A DNA stretch of 64,000 nucleotides, from the NCBI GenBank assembly GCA_049322495.1, contig JBMORD010000145.1, forward strand, positions 46,111 through 110,110, given 5' to 3'. Source of the stretch: Archangium_A sp049322495 (GTDB lineage: Bacteria; Myxococcota; Myxococcia; Myxococcales; Myxococcaceae). The translations under genes were made by a program, and so were the position numbers. The notes beneath the pieces were generated by a model. That model ran no database searches. It was not told where the DNA came from and saw only the letters and a program-made list of their open reading frames with translations. Positions 1 through 8,238 of the stretch are shown here, piece by piece. The number at the start of each line of letters is the position of its first letter. Within the stretch, counting starts at the first letter, position 1.

Positions 1-1
1 C

Positions 2-3000
2 TCGGCCACCACCGTCTACTTCCGCTACTCGACGACCAACCCGGGCACGTGCAACGACACCTTCGGCACGCGCTCGCCGGCCAGCGGCGGCACCTCGCTG
101 CCCGCGCCCACCGTGGTGACGCCCGTGGTGCAGAACGTCACCGGGCTCACGCCGGGCGCGACCTACTACTTCTGCCCCATCGCGGTGAACGGCGTGGGCA
201 CCACCTTCGGCGGCGTGCAGAGCTTCACCACGCTCGCGGCGCCCACCGTGACCACCACCGCCGCGACGGGCATCGCCTCGACCACCGCCACGCTCAACGG
301 CTCGGCCATCCCCAACCGCGACGCGACGACCGCCTACTTCCGCTACTCGACGACCAACCCGGGCACCTGCGACGACGCCTTCGGCACGCGCGCCCCGGCG
401 ACCGGCGGCACCTCGCTGGGCAGCGGCACGGTGGCGGTGAGCTTCACCCAGGCCCTCACCGGCCTCATGCAGGGCACCACCTATTACTACTGCGCCATCG
501 GGCAGAACTCGGTGGGCACGTCGTTCGGCGCGGTGCTGACCTTCACCACCACCAACGCGCCGTCTCCCACCACGCTCGCGGCGACCAGCGTCACCGGCAC
601 CACCGCGACGCTCAACGGCTCGGCCAACCCGAACGGCGCCACGGCCACCGGCTGGTTCCGCTACGCGACGAGCAGCCCCGGCACGTGCAACGACACCTTC
701 GGCACGCGCACCCCCACGACGGGAGGCACCGCGCTGGGGGCCGGCACGTCGCCGGTGAGCTACACGCGTTCGCTGACGGGGCTCGTCGCCGGCACTACCT
801 ACTACTACTGCGCCATCGCCTCGAACGCGGCCGGCACCGGCGTGGGCAACGTGATGAGCTTCACCACGCCCGGCGCGCCGAGCGTCACCACCAGCGCGGC
901 GAGCGCGGTCACCACCACCTCCGCGACGCTGGAGGGCGCGGCCAACCCGAACCTCGGCGCGGCCACCGGCTGGTTCCGCTACTCGACGTCGAGCCCCGGC
1001 ACCTGCAACGACACCTTCGGCACGCGCGCCCCCGCGACGGGCGGCACGTCGCTGGGCAGCGGGAGCACCGTGGTGCCCTTCACCCAGGCCATCACCGGGC
1101 TCGCGCAGGCCACCACGTACTACGTGTGCGCCATCGCCAGTAACACCCAGGGCACGCGCTTCGGCACGGTGGTGAGCTTCACCACGCAGTCGGCGCCCAC
1201 CGTGTCGTCGAGCGCCGCCACCACCGTCGGCAGCACCACCGCGACCCTCAACGGCAACGTCAACCCGCGCGGCGCCGCCACCACCGGCTGGTTCCGCTAC
1301 GCGACCTCGAGCCCCGGCACCTGCAACGACACCTTCGGCACGCGCATCCCCGCGACGGGCGGCATCGACCTCGGCAGCGGCACCAGCACCACGCCGATGA
1401 ACCAGCCGCTCACCGGGCTGACGCCGGGCACGCGCTACTACTTCTGCGCGCTCGCGCAGAACGCCAACGGCACCGACACCGGCGGCGTGCTCAACTTCAC
1501 GACGACCGACGCGCCGGCCGCGGTGACCAACGCCGCCACCTCGGTGCTGGCCAGCAGCGCGACGCTCAACGGCTCGGGCAACCCCAACGGTGACGCGGCG
1601 ACGGGCTGGTTCCGCTACTCGACGACCAACCCCGGCACCTGCAACGACGCCTTCGGGACGCGCGCGCCGGCCACCGGCGGCACCGCGCTCGGCAGCGGCA
1701 CCGCGGCGGTGGCCTACACCACGGCGCTCACCGGGCTCGCCTCGAGCACCACGTACTTCTTCTGCGCCATCGTGCAGAACGGCGTGGGCACGTCGTTCGG
1801 CTCGGTGCTGAGCTTCACCACGCCGGCGGCGCCCAACGTGACGACCACCGCGGCGACCTCGGTCACCTCGACCACCGCGTCGCTCAACGGCACCACCAAC
1901 CCCAACGGCGCCGCGGCGACCGCGTGGTTCCGCTACGCGACGACCAACCCCGGCACGTGCAGCGACACCTTCGGCACCCGCGCGCCGTCGACGGGGGGCG
2001 TGGCGCTCGGCAGTGGCACCACCGACGTGGCGCACACCCAGGCCATCAGCGGGCTGGCGTCGGGCACCACCTACTACTACTGCGCCATCGCCTCGAACTC
2101 GGCGGGCACGGCCTACGGCGCGGTGCTGAGCTTCACCACGCCCGGCGCGCCGGTGACCACCACCACCGCGGCCACGGCCATCACCGCCTCGTCGGTGACG
2201 CTCAACGGCACGGTCAACGCGGCGGGCAACAGCACCACCGCGTACTTCCGCTACTCGACGACGAGCCCCGGCACCTGCAACACCACCTTCGGCACCCGCG
2301 CCCCGGCGACGGGCGGCACCGCGGTGCCCGCGGGCTTCACCGTCACCCCCTTCTCGGAGAACGTGAGCGGGCTCGCGGCGGCCACCACCTATTACTACTG
2401 CGCCATCGCCACCAACGCGTCGGGCACCACCTTCGGCGCGGTGCTGAGCTTCACCACCGCGGCGGGCCCGTCGGTGGCGACGTCGCCTGCGTCGGCGGTG
2501 ACCAGCACCAGCGCGACGCTCAACGGCTCGGCGAACCCGCGCGGCCTCGCGGCCACCGGCTGGTTCCGCTACGCGACGAGCAACCCCGGCGCGTGCAACG
2601 ACGCCTTCGGCACGCGCGCGCCGGCGACGGGCGGCACCAGCCTCGGGGCGGGCACCTCCGCGGTCGGCTTCGTGGAGAACCTCACCGGCCTGACGCCGGG
2701 CACCACCTATTACTTCTGCGCCATCGCGCAGAATGCCGCGGGCACCTCGACGGGCACGGTGGAGGTCTTCACCACGCCCGGCCCGCCGACCGTCACCACC
2801 AGCGCCGCCACCGCCGTCAGCTCGACGGGCGCGACGCTCAACGCGACCGGCGTGCCCAACCTGGCCACCACCACCGGCTGGTTCCGCTACTCGGCCACCA
2901 ACCCCGGCACCTGTGACGACGTGTTCGGCACGCGCGCGCCGGCGAGCGGCGGCACGGCGCTCGGCGCAGGCACCTCGGCGACGCCCTTCTCGCAGGCGCT

Positions 3001-5010
3001 CACCGGGCTCACCGCGGGCACCACGTATTACTTCTGCGCGCTGGCCAGCAACGCGAACGGCACGCGCGTGGGCTCGGTGCTGAGCTTCACCACGCCCGCG
3101 GCGCCGACCGTCACCACCGTCGCCGCCTCGGGCGTCACCGGCACCCAGGCCACGCTCAACGGCACGGCGAACCCCAACGCGTCGGCCGCCACCGGCTGGT
3201 TCCGCTACGCGACGACCAACCCGACGACGTGCAACGACACCTTCGGCACGCGCACGCCCACCACCGGCGGCACCGCGCTGGGCAGCGGCACCACCGCGGC
3301 GCCCTTCACCGCGACGCTCACCGGGCTGACGCCCGGCGCGACCTACTGGTTCTGCGCCATCGCCTCGAATGCCATCGGCACGGCCTTCGGCGCGCCGCAG
3401 AGCTTCACCGTGCCCGCGGCCGGCCCGGCGGTCACCACCACCGCGGCGACCTTCGTCACCGGCGTCTCGGCGCAGCTCAACGGCTCGGGCAACCCGGGCG
3501 GCGCGGCGACCACCGGCTGGTTCCGCTACGCCACCACCAACCCCGGCACGTGCAACGACACCTTCGGCACGCGCGCGCCGGCGACGGGCGGGGCCAACCT
3601 CGGCAGCGGCACCACCAGCACCACCTTCTCGCAGGCGGTCTCGGGCCTGATGCCGGGCACCACCTATTACTTCTGCGCCGTCGCGCAGAACTCGGTGGGC
3701 ACGGGCGTGGGCACGGTGCAGAGCTTCAGCACGCCGGGTCTGCCGACGGTCGCCACCTCGCTGCCCAGCACGGTGACGGGCACCTCGGCCACGCTGAGCG
3801 GCCAGGTCAACCCCAACGGCGCGGCCACCACCGGCTGGTTCCGCTACGCCACGACGGATCCAGGCACCTGCAACGACACCTTCGGCACGCGCGCGCCCAC
3901 CAGCGGCGGCAGCGCGCTCGGGGCGGGCATGACGGCGGTGGCGCTGACGCAGACCGCGTTCGGCCTCACGCCGGGCACGACGTACTACGTGTGCGCCATC
4001 GCCTCGAACGTGGTGGGCACGGCCTTCGGCGCGGTGCAGACCTTCCGCACGCCGGCGGCGCCGATCGTCGTCACCTCGTCGGCGTCGAACCTCGTGGGCC
4101 TCACCGCGACGCTCAACGGCCAGGCCAACCCCAACGGCGCGGCCACCACCGCGTGGTTCCGCTTCTCGACGACCAACCCCGGCACCTGCAACGACACCTT
4201 CGGCACGCGCGCGCCGGCGACCGGCGGCTCGAACGTCGGCAGCGGGCAGACCTCGCTCGGCTACTCGCAGGGCATCACCGGGCTGCAGCCGGGCGGGCGC
4301 TACTACTTCTGCGCCATCGCCTCGAACTCGGTGGGCACGTCCTTCGGCACGGTCGAGACCTTCGACATCGAGGCGCCGCCGCCCACCGTCACCACCATCT
4401 CCGCGGGCGACGTCGCGCAGCGCGGGGCGACGCTCAACGCGCTGGCCAACCCGCGCGGCACGGCGGCGACGGGCTGGTTCCGCTACTCCACCACCGAGCC
4501 GGTGATGTGCGACGACACCTTCGGCACCCGCGTGCCGGAGAGCGGCGGCATGGCGCTCGGCATGGGCAACGTCGACGCGCCGTACAGCGTCGCGGTGGAC
4601 GGCCTCAAGCCGGGCACGAAGTACTGGTTCTGCGCCATCGCGTCGAACCTGGGCGGGGCGGGCTTCGGCGCGGTGCAGAGCTTCACCACGCTGGTGACGC
4701 AGCCCACGGTGCGCACCGGCCCGGCGACGGTGATGGGCAACGACGTGACGCTCACCGGCACGGCGAACACCGCGGGCATGACCGGCAAGGCCTGGTTCCA
4801 GGTCGCGACGGATCGTCCCATCATCTGCACCGCGAGCTCCGGCCAGAAGCTGCCGCCTGAGGGGCTGTCGCTGTCCGACTCCGAGGCCGACGCGCCGGTG
4901 TCGCACCCCATCTCGAGCTCGCCGGGCACCTACTACTACTGCGCGGCGGTCGAGACCGGCGGCGGCACGGTGTTCGGCGAGGTGCAGAGCTTCACCATCG
5001 CGGAGGAGAA
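2..5010 (+). repeat. Tandem ~315-bp coding repeats (FN3-like modules)
   Basis: In-frame repeats of about 315 bp, roughly 15 good copies and one decayed copy, are marked at DNA level by recurring tgcaacgacaccttcggcac and ggctggttccgctacgc blocks. Similarity holds at nucleotide as well as protein level, which suggests expansion or homogenisation by recombination. Copy number may vary between strains and the array may be misassembled from short reads. Confidence 0.85.
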
Positions 5011-5098
5011 GGCGCAGGGCTGCACGTGCTCCACCGGCGGCGAGCTCGGGCTGTTCGCGCTGGGCGTGCTCTTCCTGCGGCGTCGCCGCGCGTCGTGA
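2..5098 (+). CDS. Giant FN3-like repeat surface protein with MYXO-CTERM-like C-terminus (5' partial)
   Basis: The frame is open from the window edge, so the N-terminus lies outside; about 1,698 residues are visible. It is almost entirely a tandem array of about 105-residue modules. Each carries a TATLNG...NPxG strand pair, a W/YFRY strand, PGTCND.FGTRxPxTGG and a T.YY.CAI..N strand, and each has two conserved Cys that could form an intramodule disulfide. This resembles bacterial fibronectin-III-like modules. Fifteen modules are good and a sixteenth, near the end, is degenerate. The C-terminus has Cys-Thr-Cys, a short hydrophobic segment and an RRRR tail, the layout of MYXO-CTERM anchors that are processed by a myxosortase and displayed on the surface. 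An adhesin or matrix role is inferred; no catalytic motif was seen. The stop overlaps the next gene's GTG start. Confidence 0.85.
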   Translation, partial: SATTVYFRYSTTNPGTCNDTFGTRSPASGGTSLPAPTVVTPVVQNVTGLTPGATYYFCPIAVNGVGTTFGGVQSFTTLAAPTVTTTAATGIASTTATLNGSAIPNRDATTAYFRYSTTNPGTCDDAFGTRAPATGGTSLGSGTVAVSFTQALTGLMQGTTYYYCAIGQNSVGTSFGAVLTFTTTNAPSPTTLAATSVTGTTATLNGSANPNGATATGWFRYATSSPGTCNDTFGTRTPTTGGTALGAGTSPVSYTRSLTGLVAGTTYYYCAIASNAAGTGVGNVMSFTTPGAPSVTTSAASAVTTTSATLEGAANPNLGAATGWFRYSTSSPGTCNDTFGTRAPATGGTSLGSGSTVVPFTQAITGLAQATTYYVCAIASNTQGTRFGTVVSFTTQSAPTVSSSAATTVGSTTATLNGNVNPRGAATTGWFRYATSSPGTCNDTFGTRIPATGGIDLGSGTSTTPMNQPLTGLTPGTRYYFCALAQNANGTDTGGVLNFTTTDAPAAVTNAATSVLASSATLNGSGNPNGDAATGWFRYSTTNPGTCNDAFGTRAPATGGTALGSGTAAVAYTTALTGLASSTTYFFCAIVQNGVGTSFGSVLSFTTPAAPNVTTTAATSVTSTTASLNGTTNPNGAAATAWFRYATTNPGTCSDTFGTRAPSTGGVALGSGTTDVAHTQAISGLASGTTYYYCAIASNSAGTAYGAVLSFTTPGAPVTTTTAATAITASSVTLNGTVNAAGNSTTAYFRYSTTSPGTCNTTFGTRAPATGGTAVPAGFTVTPFSENVSGLAAATTYYYCAIATNASGTTFGAVLSFTTAAGPSVATSPASAVTSTSATLNGSANPRGLAATGWFRYATSNPGACNDAFGTRAPATGGTSLGAGTSAVGFVENLTGLTPGTTYYFCAIAQNAAGTSTGTVEVFTTPGPPTVTTSAATAVSSTGATLNATGVPNLATTTGWFRYSATNPGTCDDVFGTRAPASGGTALGAGTSATPFSQALTGLTAGTTYYFCALASNANGTRVGSVLSFTTPAAPTVTTVAASGVTGTQATLNGTANPNASAATGWFRYATTNPTTCNDTFGTRTPTTGGTALGSGTTAAPFTATLTGLTPGATYWFCAIASNAIGTAFGAPQSFTVPAAGPAVTTTAATFVTGVSAQLNGSGNPGGAATTGWFRYATTNPGTCNDTFGTRAPATGGANLGSGTTSTTFSQAVSGLMPGTTYYFCAVAQNSVGTGVGTVQSFSTPGLPTVATSLPSTVTGTSATLSGQVNPNGAATTGWFRYATTDPGTCNDTFGTRAPTSGGSALGAGMTAVALTQTAFGLTPGTTYYVCAIASNVVGTAFGAVQTFRTPAAPIVVTSSASNLVGLTATLNGQANPNGAATTAWFRFSTTNPGTCNDTFGTRAPATGGSNVGSGQTSLGYSQGITGLQPGGRYYFCAIASNSVGTSFGTVETFDIEAPPPTVTTISAGDVAQRGATLNALANPRGTAATGWFRYSTTEPVMCDDTFGTRVPESGGMALGMGNVDAPYSVAVDGLKPGTKYWFCAIASNLGGAGFGAVQSFTTLVTQPTVRTGPATVMGNDVTLTGTANTAGMTGKAWFQVATDRPIICTASSGQKLPPEGLSLSDSEADAPVSHPISSSPGTYYYCAAVETGGGTVFGEVQSFTIAEEKAQGCTCSTGGELGLFALGVLFLRRRRAS

Positions 5099-5778
5099 GG
5101 TGGCTCGTCGCCGCGGTGCTCGTCTTCGGCTGCGCTCACCCGGCGCCGCCGACGACGCCAGCCGAAGCCACGGAGCAGCGCGCGCTTCGAGTGGAGCGCT
5201 GCGACCCGTCGTCGCCGCCCCAGCCGGAGTTCGTCGAGCTCGAGGAGTGGGATCAGCACCTCTCGCCGCTCGCCTTCCGGCTGGCGCGCGGCTCGGAGCC
5301 GGCGGCCTGCGCGGAGGGCGTGGCGTCGCCGTCGCTCGACGCCGGTGAGCTGCAGCGCGGGTGCGAGGCGCTCGCCGCGCGTCATCCGAAGCCGGACGAG
5401 CGGGCGGCGTGCGTCGAGGCGTGCCTGTCGAACAGCTGGTACTTCGGCGCCCGCCAGGTGCACCTGGAGCTGGTCAGCGTGGTCGAGGCGCTGAGCGTCC
5501 GCTGGGACGCGTGCGGGAAGGAGTCGTCGCCGGAGCGCGCGTGGCTCTGCGCCGGAGGGCGGAAGGTGCCGGCGGGCTTTCGGCTCGAGCGGCCCTCGGC
5601 GGACGTGTTCCGCGTGACCGGGCGCTTCCGCGACGGCGGCCAGACGTGGACGCTCGAGTCGGTGCGCTTCTCGACGTGCGGCCGCACCCTGCGGCTCGTG
5701 CAGCAGCCCGCTCCGCGCCCCGGGCCGCGCCGATCGCCCGCTGGCAGCCGGCCGTTCGCCGTCATCGGAGAGCTGTGA
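5095..5778 (+). CDS. Small lipoprotein, function unknown
   Basis: A 227-residue protein starting at a GTG that overlaps the upstream stop (GTGA), which indicates translational coupling. This start gives the N-terminus MRWLVAAVLVFGC, a short lipoprotein signal with Cys13 as the lipid-modified residue, although Phe at -2 is not ideal for a lipobox. The mature part is rich in paired Cys (for example CEAL...CVEAC and a CGK/LCAG region), so it probably folds in the periplasm with disulfides. No family was recognised. Its 3' end overlaps the convergent Coq4-like gene by 17 bases. Confidence 0.75.
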   Translation: MRWLVAAVLVFGCAHPAPPTTPAEATEQRALRVERCDPSSPPQPEFVELEEWDQHLSPLAFRLARGSEPAACAEGVASPSLDAGELQRGCEALAARHPKPDERAACVEACLSNSWYFGARQVHLELVSVVEALSVRWDACGKESSPERAWLCAGGRKVPAGFRLERPSADVFRVTGRFRDGGQTWTLESVRFSTCGRTLRLVQQPAPRPGPRRSPAGSRPFAVIGEL

Positions 5779-6457
5779 GCGGCGGGAGCTCGAGCAGCGC
5801 GCGCACCTCGTCGACCGGCCGGTCCCAGTACGACTCGTAGCGGGGCCTGATGACCGGGCGCGTGCGCCTGCCGCGGCGCCACGCGTCGCGGAGGCGGCGG
5901 AGGTACTGCGGCGTCGACAGCTCGAGGTTCGGCAGCACGTGCACCAGCGAGTAGACGAGCAGCAGCGCGGCGGTGCGGGTGCCCATGTTGCCCAGGTAGA
6001 AGGCCTGCACCTCCATCTCGCCGAGCTCGTCGGTGCCGTACCCGGTGAGCACGTGCACGAGGTCGTGGGTGTCGCGGAAGCGCTTGGCGAGGAACTCGGC
6101 GTCGTTGCGCACCTCGAAGGGGCTGTCGAAGGGCTTGAGGCCACGGCTGCTCAGGAAGCGCGCGAACTCCGCGCCGAGCGTACCTTCGGGGAGCCGCGCC
6201 AGCGCCGGGAGGTCGAGCGCGCTCCCCTGGAGGGCCGGTCGCTCGGCGAGCAGCGCGCGGCCGTCGTCGGTCTTCGCCAGCTCCGGGGCGAGGCGCGCGT
6301 AGCTCTCGTGGTCGAGGCTCTTGAGCAGCGCGGGGCCGGCGACGGGGTGGTCGACTTCCTTGTGGAGGATCTTCAGCGACCTCCACGCCACGCGCAGCCG
6401 CGTGGGGAGTGACGCGTCTTCGGGAAGGAACAGGTGCGCGCTCGCCGCCGGGGTCAT
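5762..6457 (-). CDS. Coq4 family protein
   Basis: A 231-residue protein with the Coq4 signature: an HDLVHVLTGYGTDELGE stretch at about residues 131-147, matching the family HDxxHxxxGxxxxxxGE metal-binding motif. Coq4 proteins take part in ubiquinone biosynthesis; work on the family links them to oxidative decarboxylation at ring carbon C1. Whether this paralogue acts on quinones is not shown by the sequence, and no other quinone genes are nearby. It starts with ATG 37 bases after the stop of the lipase-like gene on the same strand, so the two are probably co-transcribed. Confidence 0.85.
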   Translation of the reverse strand: MTPAASAHLFLPEDASLPTRLRVAWRSLKILHKEVDHPVAGPALLKSLDHESYARLAPELAKTDDGRALLAERPALQGSALDLPALARLPEGTLGAEFARFLSSRGLKPFDSPFEVRNDAEFLAKRFRDTHDLVHVLTGYGTDELGEMEVQAFYLGNMGTRTAALLLVYSLVHVLPNLELSTPQYLRRLRDAWRRGRRTRPVIRPRYESYWDRPVDEVRALLELPPLTALR

Positions 6458-6494
6458 GGCCCGAAGCGGAGACGAGGAGCGCGCTCGCCGTCAA

Positions 6495-7283
6495 TCACCC
6501 GCCCGCGAGCCGGGGAGGCGGGGCGCGGCGCAGGCCGTCGACGATGTGTTCGTAGATGCTCGCGTCCCAGAAGCCGTCGAAGTGCCCGACGGGGCGCGCG
6601 TCGCACAGCTCGACGTTGAAGGCGCCCTGCACGGCGGCCGTGGCCCTCGGGAGCAGGTAGGGATCGTCGCAGCTGAAGATGGACGTGAAGGCGACGTCGG
6701 CGGGGAACGGCGCGCGGTCGAGCGAGGTCAGCAGCTCGCTGTCGAGCTCGATGTCGTGCATGCCGGGCCACTGCGTGAAGTTGGCGACGAGCGCTGCGGG
6801 CAACGAGCCGTGGTGCGGGGAGACGAAGGTCACGAGGTGTCGCACGTGGCGTGCCCCGCCGAGCTGCTGCACGTGGAAGCGGGCCGTCACCCCGCCGACG
6901 CACTCCGCGACGATGTCCACCGAGTCGGCGCCGGTGGTCGCGAGCACCTCGTCGATCTTCCCCGCCAGCCGCCGCGCCGCCGGCTCGACGCCGGTGGTGA
7001 GCAGGGCAGGGTCTTCGATGATGATCGGCCGGAAACCGTCACGACGGAGCCGCGCCGCCATCGGCGCGAAGAACTCGGCCGCGATGGTCATGCCCGGGAC
7101 GAGCACCACGACGCGCCCATCGCCCGACGCGCGCGGCGGCTCGGCGGTCACGTCGACCTGCAGCGCGTCGCGGTACTGCGCGAGCCAGTGCCGCTTCCAC
7201 GCGACGGGGCTGGTGGGGCTGCGCACGACGACGCAGGCGCTGCTCGCGAGACACATCGACAGCACGACGAGGGCTCGGTTCAT
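6495..7283 (-). CDS. Lipase-like alpha/beta-hydrolase lipoprotein with Cys at the nucleophile position
   Basis: A 262-residue protein. The chosen ATG gives MNRALVVLSMCLASSAC, a clear lipoprotein signal with Cys17. The body has the lipase layout: VVLVPG (oxyanion loop), a nucleophile elbow, a VSPHHGS segment as in class-2 lipases, an Asp pair in SCDDPY and a late VGHFDGF histidine. The elbow reads A-E-C-V-G-G instead of G-H-S-x-G-G, so the nucleophile position (about residue 128) is Cys and the preceding His is Glu. Cys nucleophiles are known in dienelactone hydrolases of this fold. It may be an esterase with altered specificity or a non-catalytic relative. Longer upstream in-frame starts are possible but would lose the signal peptide. 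Confidence 0.8.
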   Translation of the reverse strand: MNRALVVLSMCLASSACVVVRSPTSPVAWKRHWLAQYRDALQVDVTAEPPRASGDGRVVVLVPGMTIAAEFFAPMAARLRRDGFRPIIIEDPALLTTGVEPAARRLAGKIDEVLATTGADSVDIVAECVGGVTARFHVQQLGGARHVRHLVTFVSPHHGSLPAALVANFTQWPGMHDIELDSELLTSLDRAPFPADVAFTSIFSCDDPYLLPRATAAVQGAFNVELCDARPVGHFDGFWDASIYEHIVDGLRRAPPPRLAGG

Positions 7284-7392
7284 GGCTGCCGTTTGCCGAA
7301 CGAACTGCCCGGCGGGCGTGCTTCGGCGCGACGAACGCGTATCCGCGCGCGACACGCGTCGGGGCAGTCGAAATCCGCTACGTTGGGAGGTC
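7284..7392. promoter_or_regulatory. Divergent promoter region between the lipase-like and CsgG/TolB-like genes
   Basis: A 109-base gap between divergent start codons that must hold promoters for both directions. A GGGAGG sequence lies only two bases before the rightward ATG, closer than usual for a ribosome binding site. No clear -35/-10 pair or palindrome was recognised. Confidence 0.4.
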
Positions 7393-8238
7393 ATGCGCAT
7401 CGCTGCCGTGCTGTCGATGCTCTGGGCCTTCGCCGCAGCGGGCTCGGGGGAAGCGGAGAAGAAGCCTCGCCTGGTGGTCAACGAGCTCGCCGCCGTGGGC
7501 GCCGCGCGCGAGGAGGCCACCGCGATGACCGACGCGGTGGTGACGTACCTCGCGGGCCGCGGCGTGTTCGACGTGGTGAGCCCCCGCGACGTGCAGACGC
7601 TGATCGGCGCCGAGCGGCAGAAGGAGCTCCTCGGGGCGTGCGCGAGCGACTCGCTGGCGTGCAGCCTCGACCTCTCGAAGGTCGTGGCCGCGCGCTTCGT
7701 GCTCTCCGGGCAGCTGGCGCGCGTCGGCTCGGCGTACCAGCTCACGCTGCAGATGGTGGACACCGAGCGCTCGCAGGCGGCGGGGCGCAGCAGCCGGCTC
7801 GCCGGCTCCCTCGTCGCGCTGCGCGAGCTCGTGCCGTACGCCGCGTCGGAGGCGACCGGCTCTCCGCTCCCGCCCCCGCCGTCGCGCGCGCTGCCCATCA
7901 CCCTCATCGGCACCGGCGGGGCGACGCTGCTCGCGGGCGGAGTGGTGGGCCTCCTCGCGCTGTCGAAGGAGTCGCAGCTCAACGACGAGCTCTGCCCGGG
8001 CGGCCCGCTGCCCGACGGCCGCTGCCAGGGCGTCAACCTGCGCCCGCAGGAGTTCTACGTCGCGCAGCAGCAGGGGCTCACGGTGCAGAAGGGGCTCAGC
8101 CTCGGGCTGATGGCGGCCGGCGCGGTGATGCTGGGGCTCGGCCTCTGGCTGATGCCGCCCGATGACGCCCGCACGCGCATCAGCGCGCGCGTGGTGCCGA
8201 CGGCCGACGGCTTCGCGCTCGTGGGGAGCTTCCGATGA
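7393..8238 (+). CDS. Secreted CsgG/TolB-N-like domain protein with C-terminal TM hairpin
   Basis: A 281-residue protein with a signal peptide (MRIAAVLSMLWAFAAAGSG). Residues about 25-150 look like the CsgG/TolB-N/FlgO-type fold common in Myxococcota: RLVVNEL, a helix, GVFDVVSPRDVQTLIG, a short Cys-containing loop (CASDSLACSLD), then ARFVLSGQLARVGSAYQLTLQMVD. Two hydrophobic segments follow (about 172-195 and 235-258), separated by a loop with two Cys. It probably sits in the cell envelope as a docking or scaffolding protein; no enzymatic motif was seen. The stop overlaps the next ATG (ATGA), so it is translationally coupled to the large lipoprotein gene. Confidence 0.75.
   Translation: MRIAAVLSMLWAFAAAGSGEAEKKPRLVVNELAAVGAAREEATAMTDAVVTYLAGRGVFDVVSPRDVQTLIGAERQKELLGACASDSLACSLDLSKVVAARFVLSGQLARVGSAYQLTLQMVDTERSQAAGRSSRLAGSLVALRELVPYAASEATGSPLPPPPSRALPITLIGTGGATLLAGGVVGLLALSKESQLNDELCPGGPLPDGRCQGVNLRPQEFYVAQQQGLTVQKGLSLGLMAAGAVMLGLGLWLMPPDDARTRISARVVPTADGFALVGSFR

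Noticed and set aside
2..5010. Regular repeats that might suggest a CRISPR array
   Set aside because: The period is about 315 bp, the frame stays open throughout and there are no unique spacers; they are protein modules. The same applies to 55220-56870 and 57452-57649.
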